In this document: positions 54,331 to 64,000 of the stretch, in pieces
Layout: each line of letters begins with the position of its first letter
How positions within the stretch are numbered: the first letter of the stretch is position 1
Origin: Elgaria multicarinata webbii
Lineage: Eukaryota; Chordata; Lepidosauria; Squamata; Anguidae
DNA length: 64,000 bases
Reading direction: 5' to 3'
Assembly: GCF_023053635.1 (NCBI RefSeq)
Contig: NC_086192.1
Location: 8,605,001 to 8,669,000, forward strand
Position numbers and translations under genes: made by a program
Notes under the pieces: generated by a model
The model's database searches: none
The model's input: only the letters and a program-made list of their open reading frames with translations
What the model was told of the DNA's origin: nothing

Positions 54331-55264
54331 GCCGTGGGTCCCTCGCTGCTGCTGTATCGTACAAAATGGAGGAGTCAATGGGAGAGGAGTGTGTTAGCAT
54401 CATTGTGCAAACACAACACTCAACGTCGACGCCTCTCTTCGGAGAAACCTTGTGACGCAGGGAAGGGAGCCAACATTTTTAAGGACAGACCTTGACATCT
54501 GACTAATGGAAACAAAAGAAGAGAAAGAAAATGTATCTACCAGCTATTGTTGAAGGCTGCCGCGGAGGGCCCCTTCTGAAGAAGTCTGGGACGGGTCCTA
54601 AATGGAGCCTCTTTGATCAGAGACAATCTATCTCTGAAAGAGAGATGCTGGGGATGGCTGATGCCTTCAGGAGCTCCAGGGGATCTCTCGGGACAGACAG
54701 ACAGAGACGTGGTATTTTACATAGGGCAAGATGACAAGTCCCTGCCCTGAGGACATTACAGTCCAAAATGGACTAGACAGATCTGATGCAGCAAGGCACT
54801 TGGGATGTCGCTTGTGTCCTCACCGGGATTCCTCCGCAGGCGCGGAGTTCTCAAGAGAAGGGATTTGACAGCCAATAAAAACAAGCGAGCTCCTTGCAAT
54901 GACCGCAGCACGATGTGGCAAAGGCCAGCCCCGTGCGCTCGGGCATCGGTGCAGAAAGGAATGCACATGGTCATGGCTTCGGACGGGGTGCCTAGGCCGC
55001 CTCCAGGGAAGAGTTCCCCTTTCTCCGGAATGTTTGATCACCTGGCTTCCTCCTTGGGGCGAAAAATAATGGGGGGGGGAATAAAATAACAGCAGCTGAC
55101 TGTGCCAAAGGCATCTTATTGATGAGAGACAGTCCAAAGGCAGCTGGAAGGATCGGGCTTGGAGTTAACGGCGCAATATTTATCGGCTAGGCATTCCACA
55201 CTAACTCCGTGCATTGTGGTAGATGGGAAATCAGACCCCTGGGAGAAAGGGGCAGTGATTAAAG

Positions 55265-55390
55265 CAGGCTTCCCCAGCCAGGGGCCCTCCAGGTGGGTCA
55301 GATTACAAACCCCATCATTCCCAGCTGGCCGGCCGGGGACAATGGGAGTTGTAGTGCGACAGACCTGGAAGCCGCCGGGTTGGGGAAAGT
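55265..55390. mobile_element. Palindromic MITE (family Q)
   Basis: caggcttccccagccagggg ccctccagg against inverted acctggaagccgccgggttg; centre caaaccccatcattcccagc and gggagttgtagtgcg. Confidence 0.75.
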
Positions 55391-55612
55391 TGACTTGGGA
55401 AAGACCTTGCATTCCTCTCTCGGAATAGAGGAGCCGTTTCATACTCAGCCGCTTGGGTGCAAAGGCAGAAACCTCTCCGTTCTGCTCAGTTGCGCATGCG
55501 AAGCGTTGCAAGCACAAATCAAATATCAAGGATGACAGAGGACAGCCTTTGCTTTGTTTCAGATTCCTTCAACACAAACCTCTCTGTAAGTGACCCCACT
55601 TGCTGGAGAGAA

Positions 55613-55614
55613 TA

Positions 55615-55667
<53 letters not shown>

Positions 55668-55668
55668 T
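55613..55668. repeat. (AAT)n microsatellite
   Basis: About 17 AAT units. Confidence 0.93.
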
Positions 55669-55874
55669 CTATACTGTTCCATAGCTGAAACTCTCTGGGC
55701 ACTTTACAAAGATTAAAAAACATTAAAAGACAGTATACAAAGTTTAAAAGCCAAAATGGACATGCAACACACACACACACCAAACCAACAATGTACACAG
55801 AGACAACATATATCTGATCTAATTTTTGTGAACCGCCCAGAGAGCTTTGGATATTGGGTGGTATAAAAGTGCAA

Positions 55875-55913
<39 letters not shown>

Positions 55914-56130
55914 ATACAACTTTGAACCATCAACCATAACCTTAAGACAAACCCAGGGCAGATTTTTCAAAAATGATAATATGCTGCCAAACGCCTGAGA
56001 AAGGAGATAGGTCTTAACCTGACGCCGAAAAGATAACAATGTTGGCACCAGAGATCGTTCCAGAATTGGGGGGCCACCACTGAGAAGGCCCGCTCTCTTG
56101 TTTCCCTGACCAAAATAAAGCATCGTAAAT
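55668..56130 (-). repeat. L2-like LINE 3' end, split by another tail
   Basis: Minus strand RERAFSVVAPQFWNDL and SFLRRLAAY-like coding, tail at 55668-55760. A + oriented tail (55816-55918, gaaccgcccagagagctttg) ending in (AAATA)n is inserted. Confidence 0.8.
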
Positions 56131-56164
56131 AAAAGCAGTTAAAATAGGCTTGCTGTTGTAACAA

Positions 56165-56300
56165 AATAATATTAATTAATTAATGTATTTATTTATTTAT
56201 TAAGATTGATATGCCACCGACTTTGGGGGGGAGGCACCACAATATAAAACAATAAAACCTACAATACAGGAACGTGGAAAGCACTAAAAATTTAAAACTG
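56165..56300 (-). repeat. L2-like 3' tail, diverged
   Basis: tatttatttattaagattga tatgccaccgac and ataaaacaataaaacc. Confidence 0.55.
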
Positions 56301-56328
56301 CTGGTTAGTTTGCAAATACAAAGAAACT

Positions 56329-56475
56329 TAAGAGTGCAACCCTATGCAGGTTTAGAAGGGGGGGGGGGGAAACCTACAACCCCCAGCATGCCACAGCCAG
56401 TATGGCTGACTAGGGCATTCTGGGAGTTGTAGGAGGGGTTTTTTCTGTGTAAACCTGCATAGAAATGCTCCCTTA
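56329..56475. mobile_element. Small palindromic MITE (family R)
   Basis: taagagtgcaaccctatgca against inverted tgcatagaaatgctccctta; centre cccccagcatgcc and gcattctgggagttgtagga. Confidence 0.8.
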
Positions 56476-56594
56476 TACTTCAAGTTTGGCAGGTAAAAAC
56501 CCACAATCTAACACTGAACCATCTAAAGATCTTACTGCCCTTGCTACACTGGAATATGTATCTCCTATAGTTGTCAATTTATGGCTGCCTGCTC

Positions 56595-57415
56595 AGCTTG
56601 ACGAATCCAAGGCTGGAGTTAAAATCGCAGGAAGAAACATTAACAATCTCAGATATGCAGATGACACCACATTGATGGCTGAAAGCGAGGAGGAGCTGAG
56701 GAGCCTTATGACGAAGGTGAAAGAAGAAAGTGCAAAAGCTGGGTTGCAGTTAAACCTCAAAAAAACCAAGATCATGGCAACCAACTGGCAAATAGAGGGA
56801 GAAAACGTGGAGGCAGTGACAGACTTTGTATTTCTGGGCGCAAAGATTACTGCAGACGCTGACTGCAGCCAGGAAATCAGAAGACTTCTTGGGAGGAGAG
56901 CAATGACAAATCTCGATAAAATAGTTAAGAGCAGAGACACCACACTGACAGCAAAGGTCCGCATAGTTAAAGCAATGGTATTCCCCGTAGTAACCTATGG
57001 CTGCGAGAGCTGGACCATAAGGAAGGCTGAGCGAAGGAAGATAGATGCTTTTGAACTGTGGTGTGCGGGGGAAATTCTGAGAGTGCCTTGGACTGCAAGA
57101 AGATCAAACCAGTCCATACTCCAGGAAATCAAGCCAGACTGCTCACTTGAGGGAATGGTATTAAAGGCAAAACTGAAGTACTTTGGCCACATAATGAGAA
57201 GACAGGATACCCTGGAGAAGAGGCTGATGCTAGGGAAAGTGGAAGGCAAAAGGAAGAGGGGCTGACCAAGGGCAAGATGGAGGGATGATATTCTGGAGGT
57301 GACAGACTTGACCTTGGGGGAGCTAGGGGTGGCGACGGCCGACAGAAAGCTCTGGCGTGGGCTGGTCCATGAAGTCACGAAGAGTCGGAAGCGACTGAAC
57401 GAATAAACAACAAAT
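56595..57415 (+). repeat. BovB (RTE clade) LINE 3' end
   Basis: Encodes KIAGRNINNLRYADDTTLMA (catalytic YADD at 56654-56665), VTDFVFLGAKITADADCSQE, VTYGCESWTIRKAERRKIDA, VPWTARRSNQSILQEI and YFGHIMRRQDTLEKRLMLGK. After one in-frame TGA at 57263 it continues RARWRDDILEVTDLTL to SRKRLNE. It ends gactgaacgaataaacaaca. 5' truncated. BovB is shared by squamates and ruminants through horizontal transfer. Confidence 0.95.
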
Positions 57416-57629
57416 TTAGATATACGAACTGCTTATAGTAATGTGTATATCGGAAACAGAAGTGTTAAATCCTTCTTTATTCCTATTCTTTATTCTTTAT
57501 TGTGCACAGACACATGTCACGAAATCTTCTTTTGTTCTCCGTCTTTCTCTCTCTCTCTCTCTTGTAGTTCCCCCTTTTTTTGCTTTTATTATTGCTGAAT
57601 TATAGATTAAAAGTAAATAAAAATGAAGC

Positions 57630-57725
57630 GCTTGCAGGTGTGTTGGACCGCCATTCCCATTGGCTGATTGGGAATGATGGGAGTTGGAGTCCACAGACCT
57701 GGAGGGCACCAGGTTGGGGGCCATG
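57630..57725. mobile_element. Palindromic MITE (family Q)
   Basis: aggtgtgttggaccgccatt cccattgg against inverted aatgatgggagttggagtcc, then ggagggcaccaggttgggg. Confidence 0.75.
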
Positions 57726-57739
57726 CTGCCCCTGGTGTG

Positions 57740-60500
57740 TGAAAAGTGAATCCGTCACGCTGAAGCATTTTATTTTTTACGGATCCTCTTGTTAAGTGGA
57801 TAGGCGTGTCCCTTGCCAGAGAACACTTTGTAGACACAGGAGGGGTTTAAAATTACCAGGCTGAAAGCAGAGCGGAGATGCCAAGTTATTAAGTGTTGTT
57901 GTTATTATTATTTTAAAAAGGAGGTTAATCTTCAGGAGGGGGAGAACGTGTTTGATGAGACCAAACTGCCTTAGGACGAAGCTGTCCTTCGAATGAACTC
58001 CGCCTTTTGAAGCGCTATTTATTTCATTTTATTTAAAACATTTGTATCTCTCCCGGGATCCAAAGTGTGGCCTTCGGGGCCACGTTGGTGGAGGACCCGA
58101 AAGGCATCAATACCCTGGCATCTCCTTACAGGGCTAGGAGAAATCTCTGTCGGAACGCACCCCCGTCCAGAGAACCGCTGCCGGTCAGAGCTTGCAACGC
58201 TAATGTATGCTCTGACCGGCAGAGGCTGCTCCCTTCGCTGCTAAGGAAGACAAGCGGAGAACAGGAGGAGATCTACTCCAGACCGCAGCAGTTTGCTGTA
58301 AGATGTTCACCCCGGCTGCTCTGGCGATAGCTCCCTCATAAACCAGATGTGCAGAACCTTTTTCAGCCCGTGGAGCAAATTCTATCTCAGAGCAGCTCTC
58401 GGGGGCTACATTCCGGGGTAGGCGGAGTTGAAGGGGGAAAGGGGTGTGGCTAATAAACCAGCTGGTTTTAGCCGAAAGCTCTGGCCGCCAGTCACTAAGC
58501 TGTAGGAGAGGCACCTCAACTTTTTAGAACAGGGGGGAAGATTGCGCAAAAGCTGAGAAAACACCAAACAGGTTGGGGGGGGGGGGAAGGCGCACGGCCA
58601 TCTCAGAAGTTCAGCACCCCGTTGTAAGTGCACTTCTGTGCCTGGCTGTTCCCAGCCACAACTGAGCGCAAACCTGCGGACGTGGGTGTTTCTCTCCCCA
58701 AGAGAGTTATTAACTGACTGACCAGTCTCTGGCCTGGGACCTGGGCATTCCGGATCGTGCGGTGCAACGTCGTCGCTTGAAACAAGAGGGCGTCTGCCCC
58801 AAGGCGCTTCCAATCAACAGCTGGGAGAGAGGGGAGCCAAGGGTAACGTGAGTCAAACATGAGCGAACGGTCTAGGATTTTGCTTTAGCCAGCCCCAGAC
58901 CAGACATTTGAGCTACAGCAATGCAGGAGGGATGGGTTTGGCTCAAAGATGACGAGAAAGCTGATAAGCGGAGAATCCACATGGGAGAGACGGAACGCAA
59001 TGGAATGCCGACGGGCCGGCCGGAACTCATCTCCGTCCATTTGCAGTACGATAAGGGAAAGCTGTTAGAAAATGGCCACGACAGATGTTGATTCAGAGAA
59101 CTCAGGTCGCTTTGCTGCCCAGAGAAAAGAATAAGATATGTAAAATCTGCACGTGCTGATTTATATGTGTGAATGCAAATCTTATATAAGAATACAGTAG
59201 TGTAAGGCTTGTTCATCGAGATCTACCCAACCAATTTTGCTCATTTTTGTTTTAAACTGAAGCTCGAGCAGTGTTGCCATGCAGAAAATTTTGAAAGTTC
59301 TAAGAAGTTCAACGCTCGAGCTTTTGTAGCCATTCACTTCCTCCGCACCAAACAGGCAGGGCAGCCCCTCTGCCAATGGGATGACAGGCTTCACCAATCA
59401 GTGTGGTGAGAAGGCGGTCCCCGGGAGAAGTCGCGTGGTTCTGGTGTCGTCGCCAGTGGGGAGGGGGGCGGAGGCAGAAAATTGGGGGGGTGCGAGGGAG
59501 GGGAGGGGCTGTACCACGTGCAAATTTCAGAGGGGGGATTCATTATGCATGAGCCACAATTGCATCCACACACACAGAAAGCTCGATAGGCGTATCACAA
59601 AACATTTGGAGGAAGCTCTTCATTGAGGGGAAATTTTGAACGCTTCTTAATAAAAAATGTACTAGGTACAGATTTTATGCTGCAGCACACGGAAGCGAGC
59701 TCAGACAGATGTCTGGGAGAAAAATACTCCATGGAGTATTTGCTGTTGGGACACCACAGAATAACGCCTAAGAATCCCAGGCTCACAGCGGCATGCAGCT
59801 CTGGTTTAATACAAGGCCTCTCTCCTGGAGAATGTGTTTTCCTGAGCATGTGCAGAATCCAGTCTTTCCGTCCTCTGAGAAAGCCATGGGCTTTCCCCCC
59901 TACATTTGGCGGCATAAAAATCCTTAAATAAATAAATAAACTCAGGTTATGGAAACAAAAACAAAACGAAGGAAGAAAAAAAAAGGATTTATTTTTAGAC
60001 GGAGTTGTACAAATTAGCTTCTTCCTCCCCGAGTTCCTTGCCAAATCTCAGTCGATAAGCAAAGCGCACGTGCTCACATCCCTAATTTAAATAACATACG
60101 CCATGGCATTGTATTGTTACACAGGAACCGAAGGGGGTGGGGGTGGGGGGGTTTGGATGTGCTGAGAAACAGGGAAGGGACTGCATCTTGGATGGTGGAC
60201 AAATGGGAGGTCAAGATTACCCAAATGCCACTTGCTCCATAAAGTCATCTGTAGGAAGGAAGGATGGCGGGGCGGAGGAGGCTCCCTGAGGTCCAGGAAA
60301 GCCTTGGGGACAGAACAGCTGAGGAGTCAACAGAGTTGCACAATAACCCGCACTGACACCTTAAACGGAAAGGGACCACGATTTTGCAGGAGGCCTCAAG
60401 GGTACAAATCGATGGACTCCTCCAAAGCGAATGGTGCGACTGTTATACACCCTTGGAATACTGTGTGTATCTAAGGAGTACCTGTGCTGCTTTGCCAGAT
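57740..60500. other. No recognised gene
   Basis: About 2.7 kb of mixed sequence with many short open frames. A 14-bp inverted repeat (ctgccggtcagagc) lies at about 58178-58225. No exon or named repeat is seen. Confidence 0.4.
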
Positions 60501-60505
60501 GATTC

Positions 60506-60760
60506 ATAGAATCATAGAATTGTAGAGCTGGAAGGGGCCTCTAAGGCCATCAAGTCCAACCCCCTGCTCATACAGACCACCACCTTAAGCATCCCTGACA
60601 GATGGCTGTCCAGCTGCATCTTGGGTGGGAGAGCCCACCACCTCCCTAGGTCATTGGTCCCATTACCGTACTGCTCTAACAGCCAGGACGTTTTTCCTGA
60701 CGTCCAGCCAGAATCTGGCTTCCTGGCAATTGAGCCCATTAGCCCCTGTCCTGCGGGGTT
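60506..60760 (-). repeat. CR1 LINE 3' end (type A)
   Basis: tcatagaatcatagaattgt, then the reverse complement of the QLDSHLSGML end and VRKNVLAVRAVR; truncated near 60760. Confidence 0.9.
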
Positions 60761-61194
60761 TTGATTCCCTCAAAGCCCTGCAGCATCGCTGCTGCGAGGC
60801 GGAAGCGATGAATTTACACGGCAGGAGGGAACCTGGGCTATCCAACCAGGAAAAACCGCAGCACCTGCAGCCTTTGGCTTGTCAAGTCTGCCTTTTGCCC
60901 CTTATTTACCTTGTAACTGACCTACTCCTTGCAATGGCCGCTTGCTTAGCCTGAACCAAGGCCACCAACGACAGACGAAGAAACAACTTGGCAACCTCAG
61001 AGCAATTGAAAACGTCACGGTAAAACGGCACCGTGAAAAAGTGCAGTTGGGGCGGCGGGGGAGAAGCCGCTATGGCTGCAAGTTGACGGCTGCGTCCTAT
61101 AAAAGATGGGGTGCAACTGTACAGCCAGGACAGTGTATTCAGAGCAAAGCCTCTGGTCAACCCATCTCAAAAAGGATGTCGCCGAGCTAGAAAA

Positions 61195-61345
61195 GGTGCA
61201 GAAAAGAGAGGAACTCAAAATCAATTAAAGGCTTCTGCCCCTTGGATAGCAACTTTAGAGAGCTGTCTGGTTCTGACTGAAACCCGGAGTGGATTCAAGG
61301 CCCCACCGACATCGGAGCCAGCAGCCGCTGCTGGAAGACGGTACT
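61195..61345. mobile_element. MITE (family T), one arm
   Basis: ctggttctgactgaaacccg gagtggattcaaggccccac cgacatcggagcc. Confidence 0.6.
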
Positions 61346-61487
61346 CTGTAAAAGTAGGATACTTGGCCACGCTATGCTAGTGACAATGATGGCACAGTTT
61401 CTTCCACTCCATGGCCGACCTGGGGCCTCTGAAATAGCGGCACTTTCAGGACAGGACTTTGGGGCAGAGGTGACCATATTGGGAAGT

Positions 61488-62020
61488 TATGACAACATCA
61501 GAAGAGCCCTGCTGGATCAGACCGAGGGTCCAGCTAGTCCAGCACTCTGTTCACACAGTGGCCAACCAGCTGTCGACCAGGAACCAACAAAGCAGGACAT
61601 GGTGCAACAGCACCCTCCTGCCCATGTTCCCCAGCAACTGGTGCACACAGGCTCACTGCCTCGGATACTGGAGGGAGCACCTAGCCATCAGGGCTACTAG
61701 CCATTGGTAGCCTTCTCCTCCAGGAATTCATCCAACCCCCTTTTAAAGCCGTCCAAACGGGTGGCCCTCACCCCATCTTGCGGCAGTGAGTTCCGTAGTT
61801 TGCGCGGTGTGAAGATGTCCTTCCTTTGATCTGTCCTGGATCTCCCACCCATCAGCTTCATGGGATATGACCCCACTGGGTTCTGGTATTATGGGAGAGG
61901 GAGAAAAAAGGTCTCCCTCTCCACGTTCTCCACGCCAGGCATGATTTCGTAGATTGTAATGAAGCAATCCACGGGGCGAGGGGCTCGTAAGACTGTTACG
62001 TCCCGTGTCTAAAATCACCT
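61488..62020 (-). repeat. CR1 LINE 3' end (type B)
   Basis: gccctgctggatcagaccga, ttccccagcaactggtgcac, ttaaagccgtccaaacgggt and tctcccacccatcagcttca. Confidence 0.88.
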
Positions 62021-62139
62021 AATGGCATCACTGCTCTAAGAGGCCCAGCAAGAGGACAGGAGAGCGAAATGACGATTCCTGCTTGTTGCACCCCAGGAAC
62101 CTTGTACCAGACGGCGTTCTGCCTCCGATGCTGAAGGCT

Positions 62140-62940
62140 GCTTCAGCCTTATTTATTTATTACATTTTTATACCACCCAATAGCCGAAGCTCTCTGGGCG
62201 GTTCACAAAAATTAAAACCATGATAAAACAAGCAACGGGTTAAAAGCACAAAGACAAAATACAGTATAAAAAGCACCACCAGGATAAAACCACACAGCAA
62301 AATTGATATAAGATTAAAATAGAGTTAAAACAGTAAAATTTAAATTTAAGTTAAAATTAAGCGTTAAAATACTGAGTGAATAAAAAGGTCTTCAGCTGGC
62401 GATGAAAGGAGTACAGTGTAGGCGCCAGGCGGACCTCTCTGGGGAGCTCATTCCACAACCAGGGTGCCACAGCGGAGGAGGCCCTCCTCCTGGTAGCCAC
62501 CTGCCTCACTTCCTTTGGCAGGGGCTCACGGAGAAGGGCCCCTGTAGATGATCTTAAGGTCTGGGCAGGTACATATGGGAGAAATGGTGGAGGGGCAAAT
62601 GATCAATGAATAGAGAACAGGGCTTATTCAGTTGCTGTGAGGTGCTTGGAGTGGATAAGACCCTTCTGACTCAACATGGCTGCTAAGAATCCTAAAGAAA
62701 GCATTCCTTCAAATAACCTGGCCCCAAACCGTTTAGGGCTTTCAATGTCAATACCAGCACTTTGAATCGGGCCCGGACCTGGACTGGCAGCCAATGAAGT
62801 TGTAAAAGGACTGGCATGATGTGATCTCGCCAACCAGTCCCTGTTAGTAAACGGGCCGCCCTGTTTTGTACCAGCTGAAGCTTCCGGACCGTTTTCAAAG
62901 GCAGCCCCACGTATAACGCATTGCAGTAATCTTCAAACTC
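62140..62940 (-). repeat. L2-like LINE 3' end with a foreign segment
   Basis: Close relative of 34432-35290. About 120 bp at 62580-62705 (gaaatggtggaggggcaaat...) has no counterpart there and interrupts it. Minus coding QLVQNRAARLLTGTGWRDHI and LLQLHWLPVQVRARFKVLVL. Confidence 0.88.
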
Positions 62941-62944
62941 TCTC

Positions 62945-63500
62945 GTCTCCTTTTAAAGCCACCTTAGCCCATGGCCAAAGATCTGGGAAGATCTGGGATG
63001 GAAACCTCCCCCCGCCCTGTTCTGCTGACCGGGCCCCCTGACGCACGCATCCCCAGGCTCTGCTTGGTGTCCCATTGCGGATGTTTTCACGTGGAGCCAT
63101 TTGGCAGGGACGCGCTTACCTGGGGGCAGAGAAGTGGGGGACGGCGGTGTTGTTTCCTCACATTGTCCTGGCTGGAGACAGCGGAGGACAGATGGGACAC
63201 AAGTGGAAAAGCAGAGCAATGCGTGCCCTGAACCAGGGCAGGGGAAGGCCAGAACTGCACATGGGGTTCCGTCGCATTGTCTTCCTCGGAACGGCTCCCA
63301 GTGCCGGTCTTTATCAGCACTGGATTGTCATTGGGGGCTTCCAGACGGATCATTAATTCCCTCTTCACGGAACTTTGCGGGAGTTCCAAGCGTCTAAATT
63401 GGACTGCCTTCCAAATACACTATAGACAATACCCACAAAGAGAAAACTGTCCTCTCCTCTGTAAAAAAGGGCACATGGCCCCCCCTTAGCTGCTTCTGGA
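62945..63500. other. No recognised gene
   Basis: Open frames of about 90-100 codons on both strands overlap each other; none has a recognisable domain. Confidence 0.4.
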
Positions 63501-63504
63501 TGTA

Positions 63505-63745
63505 TTTATTGATGTATTACATGTATATGCCGCCTTTTTTCCTCCAAGGAACCCAAGGCGGCGTACCTAATCCTCCTCCTCCTCTCTGTTTTATGCTCAC
63601 AACAACAACCCTGTGAGGTAGGCTGGGCTGAGAGTCTGTGAGAGGCCCAAAGTCACCCAGTGAGCGTCCATGGCCAAGTGGAGACTAGAACCCGGATCTC
63701 CCGACCGCCAGTCCGACACTCTAACCACTACACCACTCTCATGGG
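63505..63745 (-). repeat. tRNA-derived CORE/MIR-like SINE
   Basis: Reverse complement reads agtggtgtagtggttagagt, gtcggactggcggtcgggag, gggttctagtctccacttgg, cctacctcacagggttgttg and gccgccttgggttccttgg. Confidence 0.9.
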
Positions 63746-63904
63746 GATGTATCCACTTAGCCAGCATGATTAGCATTTGCTGCTAGTCCAGCCCCCTGTG
63801 AATTTCTCTCCCCCCACTTCCATTTTAAAAAGTCACTTATATTTATTGAAGTGTTCAGCATAATGATTACCAACTAGTGCTTAAAGGCTGTCACAGAAAC
63901 AATG

Positions 63905-64000
63905 GAACAGCCTGGTGGCTTCCAAATGTTTTGGACTACAACTCCCAGAATGCTTGGCTATGGGCCATGCTGACTGGGGCTGATGGGAGTTAACGTCCAA
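63905..64000. mobile_element. Palindromic MITE (family Q), cut by window end
   Basis: ggtggcttccaaatgttttg gactacaactcccagaatgc against inverted gggctgatgggagttaacgt at the window edge. Confidence 0.7.

Noticed and set aside
55561-55583. Possible 23-nt exon between cag and gtaagt
   Set aside because: Phase would suit the chemokine-like exon, but it is 11 kb away, tiny and encodes no recognisable sequence.
56593-57378. Long minus-strand frames over 56593-56964 and 56995-57378
   Set aside because: Antisense shadows of the BovB coding strand.
59209-59409. Short + frame with KLEQCCHAENF, briefly considered as a chemokine core
   Set aside because: No TxxC spacing or following third cysteine, no acceptor in the right place, and it is flanked by a small inverted repeat.
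1-64000. CRISPR arrays, operons, bacterial-type mobile systems
   Set aside because: The tandem arrays have no unique spacers, and the gene structure, introns and repeats are vertebrate.

Overview
The window is vertebrate nuclear DNA from a squamate reptile, most likely a lizard. The evidence is a recognisable Sauria SINE, a BovB (RTE) LINE 3' end, many CR1 and L2-like LINE pieces, CORE/MIR-like SINEs and abundant palindromic MITEs, with ordinary GT-AG introns. No prokaryotic feature, CRISPR array or rRNA gene is present. Family calls are from memory of protein and repeat sequence; no database search was possible.

Region 1-17,100 holds two convergent host genes whose order matches the MYO19/ZNHIT3 pair of other amniotes. 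The 3' part of MYO19 (+) enters at base 1 and ends at 9430: the end of the motor domain, three IQ motifs and the mitochondria-binding tail. ZNHIT3 (-) runs from an ATG at 16486 to a stop at 11055-11053 in five exons and can be spliced by eye to a 159-residue protein. The 3' ends are about 250 bp apart and their UTRs may overlap. The ZNHIT3 promoter and first exon sit in a CpG-rich patch between two unrelated minisatellites.

Region 17,100-23,100 is repeats plus one intact single-exon class A GPCR (-, 21592-22557). It has hallmarks of the MECA group (melanocortin, EDG, cannabinoid, adenosine) but Tyr instead of the toggle-switch Trp in TM6. A 26-bp minisatellite starts about 57 bp upstream of its start codon.

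Region 23,100-64,000 is gene-poor and repeat-rich (CR1, L2-like, L1-like, BovB, SINEs, hAT-like MITEs, minisatellites). The one host signal is a TATA box followed by a signal-peptide exon with a phase-1 donor at 44521-44670. Its size and phase fit a chemokine first exon (XCL1/CCL type), and CC chemokine genes lie on this side of ZNHIT3 in other amniotes. I found no convincing exon 2 or 3 in the window.

I see no new multi-gene system. The items most worth checking are the orphan chemokine-like exon, the divergent GPCR, the minisatellite that appears to have grown from a MITE end beside the ZNHIT3 promoter, and the possible MYO19/ZNHIT3 3' overlap.
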